The position numbers were made by a program, and so were the translations under genes. A stretch of 64,000 nt of DNA from Siphonodentalium dalli. Lineage: Eukaryota; Mollusca; Scaphopoda; Gadilida; Siphonodentaliidae. The notes below the pieces were generated by a model. The model was given only the letters and a program-made list of their open reading frames with translations. It had not been told where the DNA came from and made no database searches. The stretch is taken from contig CP136066.1 of the NCBI GenBank assembly GCA_032622095.1, positions 50,052,380 to 50,116,379 of the forward strand, given 5' to 3'. Below are positions 60,761 to 64,000 of this stretch, piece by piece. How positions within the stretch are numbered: position 1 is the first letter of the stretch; every line of letters begins with the position of its first letter.

Positions 60761-60888
60761 AGCATGGTTTGGAGTTGACCATTCCAATGTTATGTACATC
60801 GGGAGTGATGTAGTTCCTCCACTCCGCGTCGGGAACTACAACACTCACTAGGGGCACTAAATTGGCGTAGTCAACTCCAAGCCATGCT
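60761..60888. mobile_element. 128-bp foldback element
   Basis: Outer arms AGCATGGTTTGGAGTTGAC (60761-60779) and its reverse complement with one mismatch (60870-60888). An inner hairpin TGTAGTTCC ... GGAACTACA surrounds CTCCACTCCGCGTCG. It could also be a transcription terminator-like fold, but no adjacent gene is established. Confidence 0.6.
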
Positions 60889-60930
60889 AATTTTATTTGA
60901 GCATTAAAGTGGCACATACTGAACAAGCTT

Positions 60931-61374
60931 CTACGTTTGGGTGGCCCTGAAAAGTGGATAAGGGGTCTTTAGCAACTCAAATCCATCCTCTTGATCCAAC
61001 TCCCGAAACACAAGCGAACCCTCGATGAGAGGTGGAAATATACCTTGCGGTATACTCACACCCTTCAATGGGGATACGTCTAACCTGTAATGCTTCTTCT
61101 CTCTCCAAAACACGAGCTTTCTCTGCAGAACGGTTGCCACCACCGCAAGTAAGACACCTGTTGTCCCCAGCCATTCGATGTGTTCTGTCTCCTGTCCACT
61201 GAACAATGTAGGATTGCGAGCCCAAGTTGCATTGACAAAAGTGAATAGTTCAAAGAACTTTTCACCTGTACCATACACTGCCCAGGAAAGGGTCTCCCAC
61301 ACCGCAATGTCCCTCGGGGCCGATACACGGATGGCTCTGACATAAGATCCAAGATCAGTAACAGCGTATTCCAT
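60931..61374 (-). CDS. Unrecognised 147-aa protein next to the Polinton
   Basis: A complete frame from an ATG at 61374 (G at +4) to a stop at 60931, with balanced composition unlike the AT-rich neighbours. Residues about 22-50 (IAVWETLSWAVYGTG followed by a hydrophobic-aromatic stretch) weakly recall LysM / phage-tail-X modules; this is speculative. Residues 69-83 (LGTTGVLLAVVATVL) could be a membrane segment. It lies on the same strand and about 390 bp beyond the protease of the Polinton, so it may be its terminal gene or an unrelated host or viral gene. Confidence 0.4.
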   Translation of the reverse strand: MEYAVTDLGSYVRAIRVSAPRDIAVWETLSWAVYGTGEKFFELFTFVNATWARNPTLFSGQETEHIEWLGTTGVLLAVVATVLQRKLVFWREKKHYRLDVSPLKGVSIPQGIFPPLIEGSLVFRELDQEDGFELLKTPYPLFRATQT

Positions 61375-61573
61375 CGTGGAGAAATGATATGCTCTAAATG
61401 GGGTTTTGTTATATGTAAAACGCGCGGACGTCGTTTGCGACGTAATTGTGTTTTTCTACCAATTTTCCCGAACGTCATTTCAAATGTGTTTCTTTTTTGG
61501 TGAATTAAGATCTTCATCGACATTGCCGAAGACGATCACTAAAAAACAGACACTGTTTTTCAACAACATAACT

Positions 61574-61579
61574 TTTATT
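61574..61579 (-). promoter_or_regulatory. Candidate polyadenylation signal AATAAA after the Polinton protease
   Basis: AATAAA on the minus strand about 190 nt past the protease stop, in an AT-rich spacer (61560-61766). Assigned by position only. Confidence 0.3.
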
Positions 61580-61766
61580 ATTGAATTAAGAATTAACATA
61601 TTTACAACTGATCATGAAATTATCATATTTACAATCAATAACTAGCAATGCAATGAACATAATTTACATTTGGTAACTCATTTCATCATCAACAATCAAT
61701 ATATTTACAAAATGAATATGATTTTTTGTTTTACATATTTAAACAATTGGTAATGAGTACATTTTA

Positions 61767-62297
61767 TCAATAGTGAAAATCACAGTAAGTCTTACAAGTT
61801 TGTGAAATACATGTTTTAGGTAATGTTTCTGATTCTTTTCGTAAGGGCTCATAGTATCTATGAAACCAATCAAATACTTTTCTATCATTTTTGAAGTAGT
61901 CACCATCAAAATTCATTTCAACTAATACCTTTATACCATATCCGCTTTTCAAGAAATGTAAAGCAAATATGCAGTAGATACCACACACGTTTGTACCGTG
62001 ATGTTGAAACCGCCCAACGTTTATTTTACATTCGATCGAATTTCTTTGAATAAATTATTTGATATATTCATCAATAACTGGTATCCCAAACGAATCGAAA
62101 TATGTTGCAATGTTTCCATTGAAGAAAATTGCAACCCAGTGTTCTCCTGGTTTTTCTGACGTATGTGTATTTACTATGTATGCTTTTACATGATGAGATT
62201 TCTCGTGTGGTAACTGATCTTTTGCACACACCACACCATACAATGAACAGAGGTAGGATCATTTGTCTAGTATATGCTGAAGTTCGCTAGTGTTCAT
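61767..62297 (-). pseudogene. Polinton adenain-like cysteine protease, interrupted by two stops
   Basis: One frame of 176 codons from an ATG at 62297 that overlaps the stop of the preceding gene by 11 bases. The catalytic set of adenovirus-type proteases is visible: His at codon 53 in GEHWVAIFF, Asp at codon 68 in TYFDSFG, Cys at codon 105 in CGIYC, and a Gln seven residues before that Cys. In the family this enzyme matures capsid proteins. TGA at 62259-62261 and TAA at 62055-62057 interrupt the frame; the second separates the His/Asp half from the Cys half. It is inactive as read, unless these are assembly errors. Confidence 0.8.
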
Positions 62298-62742
62298 CTT
62301 CGTAGTATTTTTTTACTTTTTCACACCACAAGTCAACAAAAACCGAATTAAATTGGTTACAGTTTGCACGAACAACTTCCTTTATATCTTTCCAAAGTGT
62401 TAATGCCTCAAATTTCTCTTGTGGTGTAAATGATTCTATTTCTGGATGCCATTGTTCCATAACTCGGTAGATGTTCAATTTAAGTAGTGCTATATCAATG
62501 AACATATCTACCCATTGTATAGGTGGTGTCCAAAGACATAGTAAGTGTCGTGTCTGACTTGGATGATCTATTTTACATCCTTCACAATTGAGTGTCACTT
62601 CTTTTGAAATTTGATTTTGTATTTCATCAACGAAGCATTTCTCGAAAGTTTTCCGAACTTTGTCAAGGATAGAAACATATGGAATGAAATCGAGTCCTCC
62701 AACTTCCAGTCTAAATTTTTCCTCCAAATGCAATCCATCCAT
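62287..62742 (-). CDS. Polinton-associated small Cys/His protein (151 aa)
   Basis: An intact frame starting five bases after the capsid-gene stop (62747) and overlapping the start of the protease gene. Residues 53-69 carry C-x2-C-x3-H-x5-H-x2-C (CEGCKIDHPSQTRHLLC), a likely zinc-binding knuckle. I recall an ECxGC...HPSQ...H motif from unnamed small proteins of animal Polintons, but its function is not known to me. The only intact gene of the three, which is notable because its neighbours are broken. It may act in virion assembly or regulation; that is inference from position. Confidence 0.65.
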   Translation of the reverse strand: MDGLHLEEKFRLEVGGLDFIPYVSILDKVRKTFEKCFVDEIQNQISKEVTLNCEGCKIDHPSQTRHLLCLWTPPIQWVDMFIDIALLKLNIYRVMEQWHPEIESFTPQEKFEALTLWKDIKEVVRANCNQFNSVFVDLWCEKVKKYYEDEH

Positions 62743-62746
62743 GTTT

Positions 62747-64000
62747 TTAATAATCTGTTATTATTTCTCGCAAACTGTTGATTTCAATTTGATTATCGAA
62801 CTCAGCATAGACTATCACGTTGATCACTGAAGCTAGAGCTGCAGCACACTGAAGCTCTAACCTTATGTTACCGGTTTTTATAGGATGCAAATGTCCTTCC
62901 TCTGCTCCTTGGTCAGGTGTGAGGTCGTAACCCCAGAAACAATAACCATTCGTGTATTTTTCGAGATTTGTTTTGTCCAAACATACCCGAAGACTGATAC
63001 AGTGATAAATAAGATCTTAGGCATTGTTCTGATTCAAAGTTTGGTTCAAATGGTCGGTTATGGATGGTATGTCCGTCCTGACTAACTTCAAGTTTTTTCA
63101 GATTGAAGTGTTGGAAATGAAATGGGTTCGTTTCAATATCGCCATTCATATCTTTGTTTGATACCAAACCTACTAAAGTCTCTTTGGCAATTGTCCTTGA
63201 AAAGGGTGATCTTCAATTTTTGATCTAAGCCCTGCACCAATAGTGAATGTTTTTACTTCAACTCTTCTAATCGGTATTTTCATATTTTTCTGTATTATTG
63301 TTTGGTTCAAGTTATTTGCTACTACTGGCATCAGCGTAAGTGTACGAACATTGAAAACTGCCGTTTCAAATACTATTTTTCCGTCAGCCTGACCAATTAA
63401 AGAGAATTTTTGATTCGCTCTATTGAGACGAATTCTTATCTCAATTCCATTTGGTAAGTATTTCTCTTGTAGAAATATATATGTGTGTAAACGACCACAC
63501 AATTCTACCGTTTTACTACCTGCTATGATTGCTTGGCGAGATTTCAATCCATCATTACCACCAGCTTTAGTGTTTTCGGTGAACTGTTTAGCAGTGTCTG
63601 GATACCACATTTCTAGTCGGCAAGTTGATTTTCTTTACATTCACCAGAATAAGCCAGAGATTTTCCATGTAGGCTCGATAAGGATAGGTATCTCCGTTCG
63701 CCGTTACAAGATTGTTATTTAGGTAAATATCGATACTACTGAACATGCTATGGAAAAAGGCGCAATTTCATCAGTACCATCAACCAAGTTTGTTCCATCT
63801 GCTTTTGTGATTTTGAATTTCAGGTACAAATATGATTGATTTACATCTGTCATTTTTCAGTTTGAGGCGGAATTACAAATTCTACCGGTGCGGAATTATT
63901 CAAAGAGCTAACCGGGTGATGTTCTATCCATTGTGATTCCAATATCGTTGTCATTGTTGGTGGAACATCAGAAGCATCTAACTCGGACTTGCTGCATTCG
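62747..64000 (-). pseudogene. Polinton capsid protein (F54H12.2-like), frame-broken and 5'-truncated by the window edge
   Basis: Pieces of one protein lie in order on the minus strand. The N-terminal CSKSELDASDVPPTMTT (63950-64000) is typical of proteins labelled 'F54H12.2-like', which belong to the jelly-roll capsid proteins of Polintons, probably the major one. A middle piece is at 63173-63610, with YLPNGIEIRIRLNR. The C-terminal piece, with VYAEFDNQIEIN and a final TDY, ends at 62747. The frame is broken by a TGA at 63850-63852, a stop at 63719-63721, and further shifts near 63610-63660, 63170 and 62950-62980. Either the copy has decayed or the assembly has many indels here. Only a few N-terminal residues lie outside the window. 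Confidence 0.8.

Larger units (their letters stand above)
61574..64000 (-). mobile_element. Polinton/Maverick element, partial (runs off the window)
   Basis: Three genes on the minus strand, packed almost without spacers: capsid protein (N-terminal end at the window edge), Cys/His protein, adenain-like protease. This set is diagnostic of Polinton/Maverick elements and related adintovirus-like DNA. The capsid and protease genes are broken, so this copy is not functional as read. Terminal inverted repeats, integrase, polymerase and ATPase are not in the window. The left boundary is arbitrary and could extend to about 60931 if the 147-aa frame belongs to it. Confidence 0.8.

Noticed and set aside
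63423-63722. 99-codon + strand frame
   Set aside because: It is the antisense of the Polinton capsid gene.

Overview
This is a stretch of animal nuclear genome: AT-rich, gene-poor and packed with repeats. It carries one long intact open reading frame, a few exon-like pieces and one 100-base assembly gap. The gene content (an intronless cGAS/Mab-21-type protein, WSC-domain exons, a Polinton) and the repeats (a tRNA-headed SINE with a CAATCAAT-type tail, many short transposons with inverted ends) best fit a marine mollusc, probably a bivalve. That placement is inference; no species marker was recognised.

Layout. 1-2147: a ~300-bp tandem repeat running into the gap, then empty sequence. 2148-2252: a 105-bp foldback element. 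2302-5229 (-): the main gene, a protein of about 975 residues with two tandem cGAS-like/Mab-21 nucleotidyltransferase domains, each keeping its catalytic residues, plus an unrecognised C-terminal region. 5.2-12.5 kb: dispersed repeats, including a hAT-like element at 7538-8436. 12.5-14.5 kb: a small secreted-type reading frame whose start lies in a repeat that recurs at 27.4 and 42.7 kb, followed by ~100-130-bp tandem units. 15.7-23.4 kb: two elements with inverted ends and a 39-bp minisatellite. 26.6-30.6 kb: a 4-kb element with ~750-bp inverted arms. 33.2-41 kb: a hAT-like element with a perfect 8-bp target duplication, its decayed relatives, a SINE, and a 514-bp element. 42.3-44.2 and 56.6-59.9 kb: two diverged copies of the 3' end of a WSC-domain gene. 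47.6-48.5 kb: 122-bp units rich in GCGCATGCGC. 54.4-56.5 kb: a local tandem duplication. 61.5-64.0 kb (-): one end of a decayed Polinton/Maverick (capsid protein, a small Cys/His protein, adenain-like protease), which runs off the window.

Function. The tandem nucleotidyltransferase protein is the most interesting gene. Its family includes cGAS-like receptors, which make cyclic (di)nucleotide signals in innate immunity. The two domains are very similar to each other, suggesting a recent internal duplication. The Polinton genes are packed head to tail, as in a viral operon, but carry frame breaks and stop codons. The rest of the window is dominated by non-autonomous mobile DNA.
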